A stretch of 8,270 nt of DNA from Bacteroidota bacterium (GCA_016866375.1 VGMK01000082.1:1-8270); one strand, 5' to 3'; shown: positions 1-6,688, counted from the stretch's first letter. The notes: generated by a model not told the origin, from the sequence alone. Translations and numbers: made by a program.

Positions 1-2196
1 GACCATTTCCGACATGTAAATCTTACGAAAGATCAACGCAATACGCTAGAAATGCTTCATGCATTTTTAGAAAGTGACGAGCGGGTGTTTATTCTAAAGG
101 GTTATGCCGGAAGTGGTAAAACAACTCTACTCAAAGGATTTGTCGAATATCTTCAATCATTAGAGAAGAGATATCAATTGATGGCACCCACTGGTAGAGC
201 TGCAAAAGTCATAAATCAAAAAACAGGGTTTGAATCTACCACCATTCATAAAGGTATCTACAGTTTTGAAGAATTGCAAGAGATTAAACAAAGTGAAGAA
301 GAAAATGATTTGTCATTTCTATATAATTATAAAATCAGAAACAATACTGAAGTTTATAATTCAATACTTATCGTGGATGAAGCATCTATGCTCAGTGATG
401 TTTTGAGTCAAGGTGAATTTTTTCGTTTTGGAAGTGGGCATTTATTGAGAGACCTTGTTTCTTATTCACGAATACAAGAAGAAACCACAACGAGCAAAAT
501 CATTTTCATAGGTGACCCTGCTCAGTTGCCACCAATTGGAATGAAATTTTCTCCTGCACTTGATCAAAATTATCTTACTGAAACTTATAAGGTTTCAGTG
601 AAGCATACTGAAATGAAGGAAGTTAAACGGCAGGATGCCAATAATAGTATTTTGATATCAGCTACTAAAATAAGGCAATGTCTCACCTCTGGTTATTTCA
701 ATGATTTTGATTTAAGAGAAAACAATAGAGACATTTTCAATCCTAAATATCAAGATTATCTTGATTCTTATAATTCTCAACAAGAGCAAAAAATCATCAT
801 TTGCTATCAAAACAAAACAGCACTTGATTTAAATCTTGCTATCCGTAAAGATAAATTTGGAACTGATTTACCTATTCAGGCATCTGACACAGTTATTATT
901 GGAGGGAATAATTACCGTTTAGGAATAATGAATGGTGAATTTGCAGTAGTTTCAGAAGCAAGTTCTTCAGTTGAAAGCAGAGAAGTAAGTTTTTACCTTG
1001 AAAAAGGGAAAACAAAAACTGTCAGATTAACTTGGAGAGGAATAAGCCTTGTTCTACCTGATGAAAATAATCAGCCCAAAACTATAAATGGATATATTTT
1101 AGAGAACTACTTATACGGTGATAATTACCTCAAACCGGAAGAGCAAAGAGCTCTTTATGTAGATTTTAAAAACAGGTATCCCAAACTTAAAAAGGGTACT
1201 CAGGAATTTAAGGACGCTATTATCAAGGATAAGTATTTCAACTGTATTCTTTTGAAATATGGATATGCAGTAACCTGCCATAAAGCCCAAGGTGGTGAAT
1301 GGGCAAATGCATTTGTTTTTTGGGATAGAGGTGCAAAGACTAATTTCAACTTTTATGAATTGGAACATGATCCTTCAGGTAAGCCAAATTCAGATTTTTA
1401 TCGTTGGGCTTATACAGCAGTTACGAGGGCATCTAAGAAGCTTTTTTGTATCAATCCACCATTTTTTTCATCCTTTTCAGGCATGGATTTTATAGATGTT
1501 AATGTTCAAAAAGCTTTTAACGTATTGACAGGACAATCAAATCCTACAATAGAAATTAACATTATTGAGGTTTTACCAGAATTAGAAAAATATGGTTTAG
1601 TTGATGCCCCGTTAACCATCCAAGACCATTTCATTCACAGATGGTATAATCTTAGGAAGCATTACATAGATATTGAATCGTGGCAGAAATTTGGGTATGA
1701 AATACGTTATATCTTCAGGAGAGAAGGACAAACGGCCGCATTCAAATATTGGGTTAACGGTCAAAATGTATTCAAGAGCAATTTTCAAAATGTACCAGCA
1801 CAAACTAATTCTAATGAGTTTTTTGAGGCCATTATTAAAATTCTTGATGGTGCTTCCCCTGTGGTAGTTAGTCGAAATAATGTCGAGGGAATTTTAACCC
1901 AAATTGAATTTGATGTAGCCATCGAAGAAGAGAAGCCATTCTTGAAAAATCTTTTCGATTTTCTAAACAAAGGCCTTTCGGAAGATGAAAGAGTAGTCAA
2001 AATTCAGCATCTTCAATATAAAGAAAGATATTCAATTGAAAAAAATGGCAAATCATGTTTAATTGATTTTGAATATGATGGTGCGGGTTTCTTTGGAAGA
2101 GTATTGCCTTTGGAAAACAAATGCGATAGCCCTGAACTCCTTGCTAAAGTTAAAACCATTGTAAATAATCTTAAAGAGGCTGATTATGTCATCTAA
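1..2196 (+). CDS. SF1B RecD/Pif1-like DNA helicase, 5' end outside window
   Basis: ATP-dependent SF1B helicase, probably acting on DNA in a defence context. The frame is open from base 1 and reads LTKDQRNTLEML before the first ATG at 52. That is a Q-motif-like segment belonging to the helicase core, so the true start lies upstream and ATG 52 is internal. Numbering from M at 52, the motifs are: Walker A GYAGSGKT at 17-24; motif Ia APTGRAAKV at 45-53; Walker B VDEAS with D109/E110; motif III GDPAQLPP at 154-161; arginine motif KRQ at 192-194; motif V TCHKAQGGEW at 408-417; motif VI YTAVTRAS at 454-461. About residues 285-360 are a beta-rich insertion before motif V, as in RecD2-type enzymes. 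Residues 465-714 form a long C-terminal extension that I do not recognise. The gene overlaps the next one by 11 bp, implying coupled translation. The helicase call is firm; the biological role is inferred. Confidence 0.93.
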   Translation, partial: DHFRHVNLTKDQRNTLEMLHAFLESDERVFILKGYAGSGKTTLLKGFVEYLQSLEKRYQLMAPTGRAAKVINQKTGFESTTIHKGIYSFEELQEIKQSEEENDLSFLYNYKIRNNTEVYNSILIVDEASMLSDVLSQGEFFRFGSGHLLRDLVSYSRIQEETTTSKIIFIGDPAQLPPIGMKFSPALDQNYLTETYKVSVKHTEMKEVKRQDANNSILISATKIRQCLTSGYFNDFDLRENNRDIFNPKYQDYLDSYNSQQEQKIIICYQNKTALDLNLAIRKDKFGTDLPIQASDTVIIGGNNYRLGIMNGEFAVVSEASSSVESREVSFYLEKGKTKTVRLTWRGISLVLPDENNQPKTINGYILENYLYGDNYLKPEEQRALYVDFKNRYPKLKKGTQEFKDAIIKDKYFNCILLKYGYAVTCHKAQGGEWANAFVFWDRGAKTNFNFYELEHDPSGKPNSDFYRWAYTAVTRASKKLFCINPPFFSSFSGMDFIDVNVQKAFNVLTGQSNPTIEINIIEVLPELEKYGLVDAPLTIQDHFIHRWYNLRKHYIDIESWQKFGYEIRYIFRREGQTAAFKYWVNGQNVFKSNFQNVPAQTNSNEFFEAIIKILDGASPVVVSRNNVEGILTQIEFDVAIEEEKPFLKNLFDFLNKGLSEDERVVKIQHLQYKERYSIEKNGKSCLIDFEYDGAGFFGRVLPLENKCDSPELLAKVKTIVNNLKEADYVI

Positions 2197-3706
2197 AGCA
2201 ATCAAAGAACTAAGACAAGCAGGTAAACTTGATGAAGCTTTACAAATGGCTAATCAAGCTTTAGAATTAGATTCCGAGAATATTTGGAATAAGCGTGCCG
2301 CCGCTTGGGTTTATTATGATTACCTCAAAAAATATGCTCAACTAGAGCAATATGAAGAATTCAAAGGATATTTAATAAAGATAAGTGATTTGCAATTGCC
2401 TGAGGACGAGAAAATGGTCTTTGATAATTGTGCTTGGCAAATAGGTAGTATAGTTTTTTCTTTACAAAAAACAGAGCAAGTTGATTTTGTAAAGATCAAT
2501 GAATTATTCGATTTGACCAGTACTTTCCATTTCACTAAACCATCTGAGGCTTATTCCTTTATTTACAAAGCGTTTCATAAAGGCTATCAAAACTGGTCTG
2601 GATACCTGACTTTTGCTGACTGGTGGAATCTTGACAACTTCCGTTCCGAAGATTTTTTAAAAGAGGAATATAATGGCAAAAAAATAATGTCTATTGCCGA
2701 ACAAGCATACATTGCCTATTCAAAAAAGCTTTTGGAGGGAACACCTATAGATGCTTTTGGTCAGCAAAAAGTGATCGACAAAGATAAGATCCAATCATTC
2801 TTGCCAAAATTGGATTATTTGATTGAGACACATCCTGACTATCAATATCCACCTTATTTCAAAGCAAAACTTCTTTTAGCTTTGGGGAATGATGAAAATG
2901 TGCTTTCTGCATTTTTACCTTTTGCTAAGAAAAAAAGAAATGATTTCTGGGTATGGGAACTAATGGCAGAAATATTTTTAGAGAACAAAGAAATTCAGTT
3001 TGCGTGCTATTGTAAAGCCTTGAGCCTTAAAACACCCGAAGACTTTTTAATAAAATTAAGACAATCATTTGCTGAAATGCTCATTCATAAAAGTATGTTC
3101 AGCGAAGCGAAAACGGAAATTCAAAAAATAATTTCAACAAGGGATAAACATCAATGGAAGATTCCAAACCAAATCATGCAATGGACAGAAATGGAATGGT
3201 ACAAATCGGCAAATTCCAAAAGAGATAATTCGGAATTGTATTTGATGCACTTAAAACAGGCTGAAGAATTATTGTTTCAAGATATTCCAGAAGAATTAAT
3301 TGTTGTAGAGTTTGTAAATCATGATAAACAAGTTCTGAACTTTGTCATAAATGAAAATAAGCACGGGTTTTTCTCTTATCGTGGCTTTTTAAAGAAACCA
3401 ACTATTGGGCAGTTATATGATGTTAGATTTGCTGGTGCATCTAAAGATGGATTTTATAAGTTACTGTCAATTGAAGAATCTAAGCAAGAAACATCACAAG
3501 CAATTAAAAACTTTGAAGGAAAATTGAAATTGAATCTAGAAGGAAAATTTGGATTTGTAGACGACATTTTTGTAGACCCCAACTTAATTACTAAAATGAG
3601 TCTAGAAAACGATCAACTCATAAAAGGTAAAGCGATATTATCTTTCAATAAAAAGAAAAATCAATGGGGATGGAAAATTTTAACATTAACGGCTAATGGA
3701 ATTTAA
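2186..3706 (+). CDS. TPR-like protein with two C-terminal S1/cold-shock-like domains
   Basis: A 506-residue protein and likely partner of the preceding helicase. The start ATG lies inside the helicase's last codons, and AAAGAGG at 2173-2179 sits 6 nt before it as a plausible ribosome binding site. Residues about 9-45 (AGKLDEALQMANQALELD) have the helix-turn-helix pattern of a tetratricopeptide repeat. The helical middle, about 50-365, is unassigned. About 368-430 (including GFFSYRGF) and 441-503 (including GKFGFVDDIFVDP) look like two small beta-barrels. The second has an aromatic KFGFV core like the cold-shock RNP motif, which suggests single-stranded nucleic acid binding. From memory, TPR plus paired S1/CSD domains beside a helicase fits proteins Pfam links to 'TOTE' conflict systems (DUF7017-type); I could not check this. 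No signal peptide or membrane segment is visible. The coding call is firm, the domain calls moderate, and the defence role an inference. Confidence 0.85.
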   Translation: MSSKAIKELRQAGKLDEALQMANQALELDSENIWNKRAAAWVYYDYLKKYAQLEQYEEFKGYLIKISDLQLPEDEKMVFDNCAWQIGSIVFSLQKTEQVDFVKINELFDLTSTFHFTKPSEAYSFIYKAFHKGYQNWSGYLTFADWWNLDNFRSEDFLKEEYNGKKIMSIAEQAYIAYSKKLLEGTPIDAFGQQKVIDKDKIQSFLPKLDYLIETHPDYQYPPYFKAKLLLALGNDENVLSAFLPFAKKKRNDFWVWELMAEIFLENKEIQFACYCKALSLKTPEDFLIKLRQSFAEMLIHKSMFSEAKTEIQKIISTRDKHQWKIPNQIMQWTEMEWYKSANSKRDNSELYLMHLKQAEELLFQDIPEELIVVEFVNHDKQVLNFVINENKHGFFSYRGFLKKPTIGQLYDVRFAGASKDGFYKLLSIEESKQETSQAIKNFEGKLKLNLEGKFGFVDDIFVDPNLITKMSLENDQLIKGKAILSFNKKKNQWGWKILTLTANGI

Positions 3707-3713
3707 ATATCGC

Positions 3714-3734
3714 AAAAAAGACGCTTACTTTTTT
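3714..3734 (+). terminator. weak A/T-rich terminator-like hairpin
   Basis: AAAAAAG at 3714-3720 can pair with CTTTTTT at 3728-3734 across a 7-nt loop, 7 bases after the stop of the TPR/S1-like gene. The 3' arm is itself a T-run, as in an intrinsic terminator. The stem holds only one G-C pair, so it is weak. Its last T residues overlap the left copy of the 24-bp direct repeat. Confidence 0.4.
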
Positions 3735-3753
3735 AATAAACTCAACCTATTTT
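3730..3753 (+). repeat. left copy of imperfect 24-bp direct repeat
   Basis: TTTTTAA, a 4-nt variable centre (TAAA), then CTCAACCTATTTT. The copy at 7193-7216 has the same two arms in the same orientation with centre ATAC, giving 21 of 24 identical bases by my alignment. Both copies are intergenic and bracket the restriction-modification and zinc-ribbon genes. It could be an insertion footprint or att-like site, or a chance match helped by A/T-rich composition. Confidence 0.4.
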
Positions 3754-3953
3754 TCCTTATTTGAAAATGACAAAAGGCTTTATTGCCGGGGGTGTTTTTA
3801 GGATATATTCCTAGACAAACCATTTCGATATATTGATTTCTTTTTTGTGTGTGAGTCCTCTGACCTCTCCCAAAAACTCAATCTAATATCGTTACTGTTC
3901 AAGGGAAGGTTTCCCAAATATTTTATTGAACCAAAATTGGTAATTCAAAATGC
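3754..3953. other. non-coding control region rich in inverted repeats
   Basis: Part of the 310-base gap between the TPR/S1-like gene and the controller gene. I see no convincing gene in it; the only ATG frame I noted, from 3767, has 15 codons. It contains several small hairpins: TAGGA/TCCTA around TATAT (3799-3813); GGGAA/TTCCC around GGT (3903-3915); and an outer pairing of GTTCAA (3897-3902) with TTGAAC (3926-3931) enclosing the latter. TTGAA at 3926-3930 can alternatively pair with TTCAA at 3944-3948, with CCAA/TTGG (3931-3934 and 3937-3940) nested inside. The two pairings are mutually exclusive. Whether any of this is transcribed is unknown; it may be a long regulatory leader, a small RNA, or decayed sequence. 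Confidence 0.35.
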
Positions 3954-3966
3954 TAATTATAGTATG
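3936..3966 (+). promoter_or_regulatory. putative controller-protein operator upstream of C gene
   Basis: ATTGGTAATT (3936-3945) and TAATTATAGTATG (3954-3966) are separated by CAAAATGC. Both pieces recur at 6651-6668, just upstream of the methyltransferase start, fused through a shared TAATT. The TATAGT core resembles the half-sites I recall for R-M controller proteins (GACT-TAT-AGTC type). It lies about 50-80 bases before the controller start, consistent with autoregulation. The repetition is seen directly; binding is inferred. Confidence 0.5.
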
Positions 3967-3991
3967 TTGGTTTGTTGAATAAGACAACATA
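3963..3991 (+). promoter_or_regulatory. TGTTG/CAACA half-site array in the C-gene upstream region
   Basis: TATGTTG at 3963-3969 is inverted as CAACATA at 3985-3991 with a 15-nt spacer. A second TGTTG at 3973-3977 pairs with CAACA at 3985-3989 across 7 nt and lies 8 nt from the first TGTTG. Three half-sites within 29 bases, 25-50 bases before the controller start, suggest a dimeric HTH-protein operator. It abuts the element shared with the methyltransferase gene. Confidence 0.4.
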
Positions 3992-4002
3992 ACTTTAAAT
4001 TA

Positions 4003-4010
4003 TTAATTTG
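4003..4010 (+). promoter_or_regulatory. possible -7 box for a leaderless C-gene transcript
   Basis: TTAATTTG matches the Bacteroidota -7 consensus TAnnTTTG at 5 of 6 defined positions. It ends 6 bases before the ATG at 4017, so transcription would begin at or next to the start codon. Leaderless messages are known for several R-M controller genes. I found no good -33 element at the usual distance, so the call is tentative. Confidence 0.3.
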
Positions 4011-4016
4011 CATCAA

Positions 4017-4244
4017 ATGAAAGACAGTATATTGGAGAGTTTTGGGCATGCTGTTCGCGATTTGCGTTCACAAAAAAATATGACTCAAGAGGAACTCGCT
4101 TACAAAGCAGGCTTGCATCGGACATATATTGGAATGATTGAACGGGCGGAAAAAAACATTACTTTGCTAAACATCCAAAAAATTGCAAGTGCACTTTCAG
4201 TGGAAATAACAAACCTTTTTTATGTTCAAGATAAAAGTAAGTGA
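4017..4244 (+). CDS. XRE-family HTH regulator, R-M controller (C) protein
   Basis: A 75-residue Cro/C1-type helix-turn-helix protein, the usual size of restriction-modification controller proteins. The helices are visible as FGHAVRDLRSQKNM (9-22), TQEELAYKAG (23-32), the recognition helix HRTYIGMIERAE (34-45), and NIQKIASALSV (52-62). The TYI.MIER pattern in the recognition helix is typical of C proteins. ATG 4017 is preferred over the in-frame TTG at 4008, which lies within the candidate -7 box and adds only three residues. The 3' end overlaps the nuclease gene by 23 bp, a classic C-R arrangement. Such proteins delay restriction after entry into a new host by activating their own operon and repressing the methyltransferase. 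The shared operator-like elements at 3936-3966 and 6651-6668 fit that model, which is inferred here. Confidence 0.9.
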   Translation: MKDSILESFGHAVRDLRSQKNMTQEELAYKAGLHRTYIGMIERAEKNITLLNIQKIASALSVEITNLFYVQDKSK

Positions 4245-4773
4245 GAGTATAATTCAACATTGTGAATCTCAAATTGAAATTTATAATTTTGGTCAAAGAA
4301 ACCAAGCCAATGGCACGCCAGAACAACAATTAACAGGTATAATCGGTCAAAGTGTGGTAATGACATTTTTTGATTTAGATTTGGTTAATGGACAAAGTGG
4401 ATTTGACGATGGAATAGATATAGTATATGCGGGGTTGAAAATTGACGTAAAAACAATGGGTAGAACAACTGATGTCAGAAGAAACTACACAAATAATTTT
4501 CTTAAACTTCAAGATTATTTTAGTACGGAAGTTTATATTTTTTGCAGCTACAACAAAAAAAATTTCGAATTAACTGTTTGTGGTTGGATAGATAAACAAA
4601 CATTCGTAAGCAAACGAAAATATTTTCCGCGAGGAACGACTAGGACCCGTACAGATGGATCAACTTTTAAAACTTTTTCTGATCTCTTCGAAATTGATAT
4701 AGTTGAATTAAATGATGTGCAAAGTTCAGACGACTTAAAGGAACAGTTAGGGCGATTTTCAACAAATAGGTAA
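4222..4773 (+). CDS. PD-(D/E)XK nuclease-like protein, first nuclease of the R-M operon
   Basis: A 183-residue protein whose ATG lies inside the controller gene, so translation is probably coupled. No Shine-Dalgarno sequence is visible. A helix with QLTGIIGQ (36-43) precedes DDGIDI (62-67), then KIDVKT (73-78). D66, D75 and K77 can form the metal-binding and catalytic set of a PD-(D/E)XK fold. The usual helix glutamate of related G-x-x-G-E segments is Q43 here. The C-terminal half (CGWIDKQTF, then DGSTFKTFSDLFEID) is like that of small uncharacterised restriction-fold proteins. It could be the restriction enzyme, one subunit of a heteromeric enzyme with the next protein, or an accessory nickase. 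It lacks the Vsr zinc-site pattern. I do not recognise the specific family or target site. Confidence 0.72.
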   Translation: MFKIKVSESIIQHCESQIEIYNFGQRNQANGTPEQQLTGIIGQSVVMTFFDLDLVNGQSGFDDGIDIVYAGLKIDVKTMGRTTDVRRNYTNNFLKLQDYFSTEVYIFCSYNKKNFELTVCGWIDKQTFVSKRKYFPRGTTRTRTDGSTFKTFSDLFEIDIVELNDVQSSDDLKEQLGRFSTNR

Positions 4774-4779
4774 TATTCA

Positions 4780-5481
4780 ATGGATAAAATAGATGAGATA
4801 ATTTTAGCTTATAATCTGCTAGTAAAGGGAATAGAATCTAGAGCTAATAACGATGAAAGTGATCGAGCATATGGTGGTATTATTCGAGCTGGTAAAGGAA
4901 TGCTTGTAGAGAATATTACAAAATTGATTCTCGAAATAGCTTGGCTTAAAATAGGCGGAAACCCAAACCGGATTAGTTTCGAAAAACAAATAAAAAAACT
5001 TCCAATTCGTAAAGATTATATAAATGAATTAACCAATTCTGATATAAGAAAATTTATATTGGAAAATATAGATAATTATTATTATTCCATAAAAACTGAT
5101 GTGCATTGCAATATTGATGGAGTTTTGGTGGTAGGTGCTGAATGTAAGGCATATACAGAAAATGCAATGATGAAAAGAATTTTAGTAGATTTCACCTTAA
5201 TGAAACAAGCCTGGCCAAATCTAAATTGTTTTTTAATTCAACTTGAAAGCCAATTAGGTGGTGATTATTCATCAATATCAAAAACAGTAAAAACTGGAAG
5301 CCCTTCAACACATACTTTATTTTCTTATTTTGATGTGGATTTGAAAATAGTTACTCTTTTGGAAGGTGAAAGAAAAGTGGACAAACCGATTCATAAATCA
5401 GATTACTATAAGGAGTTGACAAGAACATCATTGGAAAGTGCGATTCATCAATTTGAAATTGCGTTGAAAAAATATTTATAA
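4780..5481 (+). CDS. type II restriction endonuclease-like protein (PD-(D/E)XK)
   Basis: A 233-residue protein starting 6 bases after the previous stop, hence in the same operon. The catalytic core is readable: helix E44 in GMLVENITKLI, then KTDVHCNIDGVLVVG, then AECKAYTENAMMKRI. This gives D107 or D113 with E121-x-K123, a clear PD-(D/E)XK active site of a type II restriction enzyme. Its convergent position next to a C5-cytosine methyltransferase and downstream of a controller gene supports the role of cognate endonuclease. The length suits a homodimeric type II enzyme. Its stop codon shares the TTATAA at 5476-5481 with the stop of the opposing methyltransferase. The recognition sequence cannot be read from the protein. 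If the 183-residue neighbour is also required, the active enzyme could be a heteromer. Confidence 0.8.
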   Translation: MDKIDEIILAYNLLVKGIESRANNDESDRAYGGIIRAGKGMLVENITKLILEIAWLKIGGNPNRISFEKQIKKLPIRKDYINELTNSDIRKFILENIDNYYYSIKTDVHCNIDGVLVVGAECKAYTENAMMKRILVDFTLMKQAWPNLNCFLIQLESQLGGDYSSISKTVKTGSPSTHTLFSYFDVDLKIVTLLEGERKVDKPIHKSDYYKELTRTSLESAIHQFEIALKKYL

Positions 5482-6645
5482 TTCTAATTTAGTCTGTTTA
5501 GCTTTTTTGAAACCTAAATCTTTAGAATTACCATATATAAGTATTTCTTTAATCTTATTTGCTACTGCTTTTGCCATCAATGGTGGTACGGCATTTCCGA
5601 TTTGTTGGTATTGGCTCAATCCGATTTCCCAACTCATTTTTGTCCTCATTCCTTCAAAAACGAAATCATCAGGGAATGATTGGAGCCTTGCTCCCTCTCT
5701 TGCAGTGAAATTTCTATTCAGATATGGATGTATAAAATTACTTTGAAATGATGCAGCAATTGTTGGTGCAGGTCTATCTCCATGTAATCTTTGATTATTC
5801 TGACTAAATTTAATTTCTGATTTTTCACCAGGCTTACCTCTTTTTACTGCACCATGACTTTCCCAAACATCAATTAAATTTTGACCTGGCTTAATAGCAT
5901 TAAACCTTTCAATAAGCCGTTGAGTATGCTTCATTGCAACATGATTAAATACTAATTTTGAATTTTTTCGCATTAGTTTTTGGTAATCATTAGAAGCTTT
6001 TTCGATGTATTCCATGCCTTCAGTCCCCTCACCTGCATTAATTTGAGGTAGATCCATTATAGCTTCCTCAACCGATACTATTTTGTTTGATTTTTCAGGA
6101 AATTCAGGGTAAAGATTTAAGTCCTTTCTAAAACCAATTAAAATTACCCTTTCTCGGTTTTGCGGAACCCCAAAATCTGAAGCTTTTAAGACCCTGAAAT
6201 CACAGTTGTAGCCAATGCCTGCATTTTCAAATTCATTTAATATTGTCTTAATAACTTCACCCTTATGCATTGAAAGTAAACCTTTGACATTCTCCATCAC
6301 AAATGCTTTAGGGTTACACCACTTAATAACTTTTACAAACTCATAGAATAAACGGTTTCTTGGATCGTCTTCAACTTTATTTCTATTTTTATTAGCTAAG
6401 CTGAAACCTTGACAAGGAGGTCCACCTGTAATGATATCAATTGTGTGCCTTTGTAATATTAGGTCAAATTTATTTTTTTCAATATTTGAAATATCCCCTA
6501 AAAGAAATTTAGTCTTTGGGAAATTTCTCGAAATGGTTTTCCCACAGTTTTCATCGATATCAGAAGCAATAATTGAATCAAAACCGGCCCACTGAAATCC
6601 TAATGTCATGCCGCCGCACCCACAAAATAAATCAATTGTCTTCAT
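5476..6645 (-). CDS. DNA (cytosine-5-)-methyltransferase of the R-M system
   Basis: A 389-residue C5-cytosine methyltransferase that transfers a methyl group from S-adenosylmethionine to DNA, protecting host sites. All main motifs are intact and in order: motif I IDLFCGCGGMTLGF (4-17); motif IV GGPPCQGFS (74-82) with catalytic C78; motif VI FVMENVKG (115-122); motif VIII QNRERV (162-167); motif IX AREGARLQSFP (about 315-325); motif X QIGNAVPP (348-355). The variable target-recognition region lies at about 170-310, and its specificity cannot be deduced here. Length is normal and nothing suggests a pseudogene. The ATG at 6645 begins motif I almost at once, as usual. The gene is convergent with the nuclease operon, overlaps it by 6 bp, and has its own -7 box and operator-like element upstream. 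Confidence 0.97.
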   Translation of the reverse strand: MKTIDLFCGCGGMTLGFQWAGFDSIIASDIDENCGKTISRNFPKTKFLLGDISNIEKNKFDLILQRHTIDIITGGPPCQGFSLANKNRNKVEDDPRNRLFYEFVKVIKWCNPKAFVMENVKGLLSMHKGEVIKTILNEFENAGIGYNCDFRVLKASDFGVPQNRERVILIGFRKDLNLYPEFPEKSNKIVSVEEAIMDLPQINAGEGTEGMEYIEKASNDYQKLMRKNSKLVFNHVAMKHTQRLIERFNAIKPGQNLIDVWESHGAVKRGKPGEKSEIKFSQNNQRLHGDRPAPTIAASFQSNFIHPYLNRNFTAREGARLQSFPDDFVFEGMRTKMSWEIGLSQYQQIGNAVPPLMAKAVANKIKEILIYGNSKDLGFKKAKQTKLEL

Positions 6646-6650
6646 TGTTT

Positions 6651-6668
6651 ATTGGTAATTATAGTATG
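6651..6668 (-). promoter_or_regulatory. putative C-protein operator at the methyltransferase promoter
   Basis: The plus strand reads ATTGGTAATTATAGTATG. It contains both halves of the element upstream of the controller gene (3936-3945 and 3954-3966), joined through a shared TAATT, as if the 13 bases between the TAATT repeats had been lost. It spans 6-23 bases upstream of the methyltransferase ATG and directly follows the -7 box, covering the expected transcription start. A protein bound there would repress the gene, the known behaviour of several controller proteins. Confidence 0.5.
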
Positions 6669-6676
6669 CAAATATA
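6669..6676 (-). promoter_or_regulatory. -7 promoter box of the methyltransferase gene
   Basis: The minus strand reads TATATTTG, a full match to the Bacteroidota -7 consensus TAnnTTTG. It lies 23 bases before the methyltransferase ATG, in the 43-base gap after the zinc-ribbon gene. I found no convincing -33 TTTG. Transcription would begin within the adjacent operator-like element, leaving a leader of roughly 15-20 bases. Confidence 0.5.
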
Positions 6677-6688
6677 AAAACTATGTTC

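Noticed and set aside
52..54. ATG 52 as the true start of the helicase
   Set aside because: The open frame upstream encodes LTKDQRNTLE, a helicase Q-motif-like segment, so the gene begins before the window.
3767..3814. 15-codon ATG frame in the intergenic region (MTKGFIAGG...)
   Set aside because: No ribosome binding site and very short; it ends inside the TAGGA/TCCTA hairpin and is most likely chance.
4008..4016. TTG start for the controller protein
   Set aside because: It adds only three residues, lies in the candidate -7 box, and the ATG at 4017 gives a normal C-protein N-terminus.
3707..4016. CRISPR array, tRNA or insertion sequence in the large gap
   Set aside because: No regularly spaced repeats, no cloverleaf, no transposase and no terminal inverted repeats were seen.
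4222..4773. Vsr mismatch nuclease accompanying the C5 methyltransferase
   Set aside because: The protein lacks the Vsr-type PDF and FVDGCFWH patterns and zinc ligands; its core is a different restriction-fold arrangement.
5507..5746. 79-residue plus-strand frame within the methyltransferase
   Set aside because: It is the opposite strand of motifs IX-X of an intact methyltransferase, with no independent coding signs.
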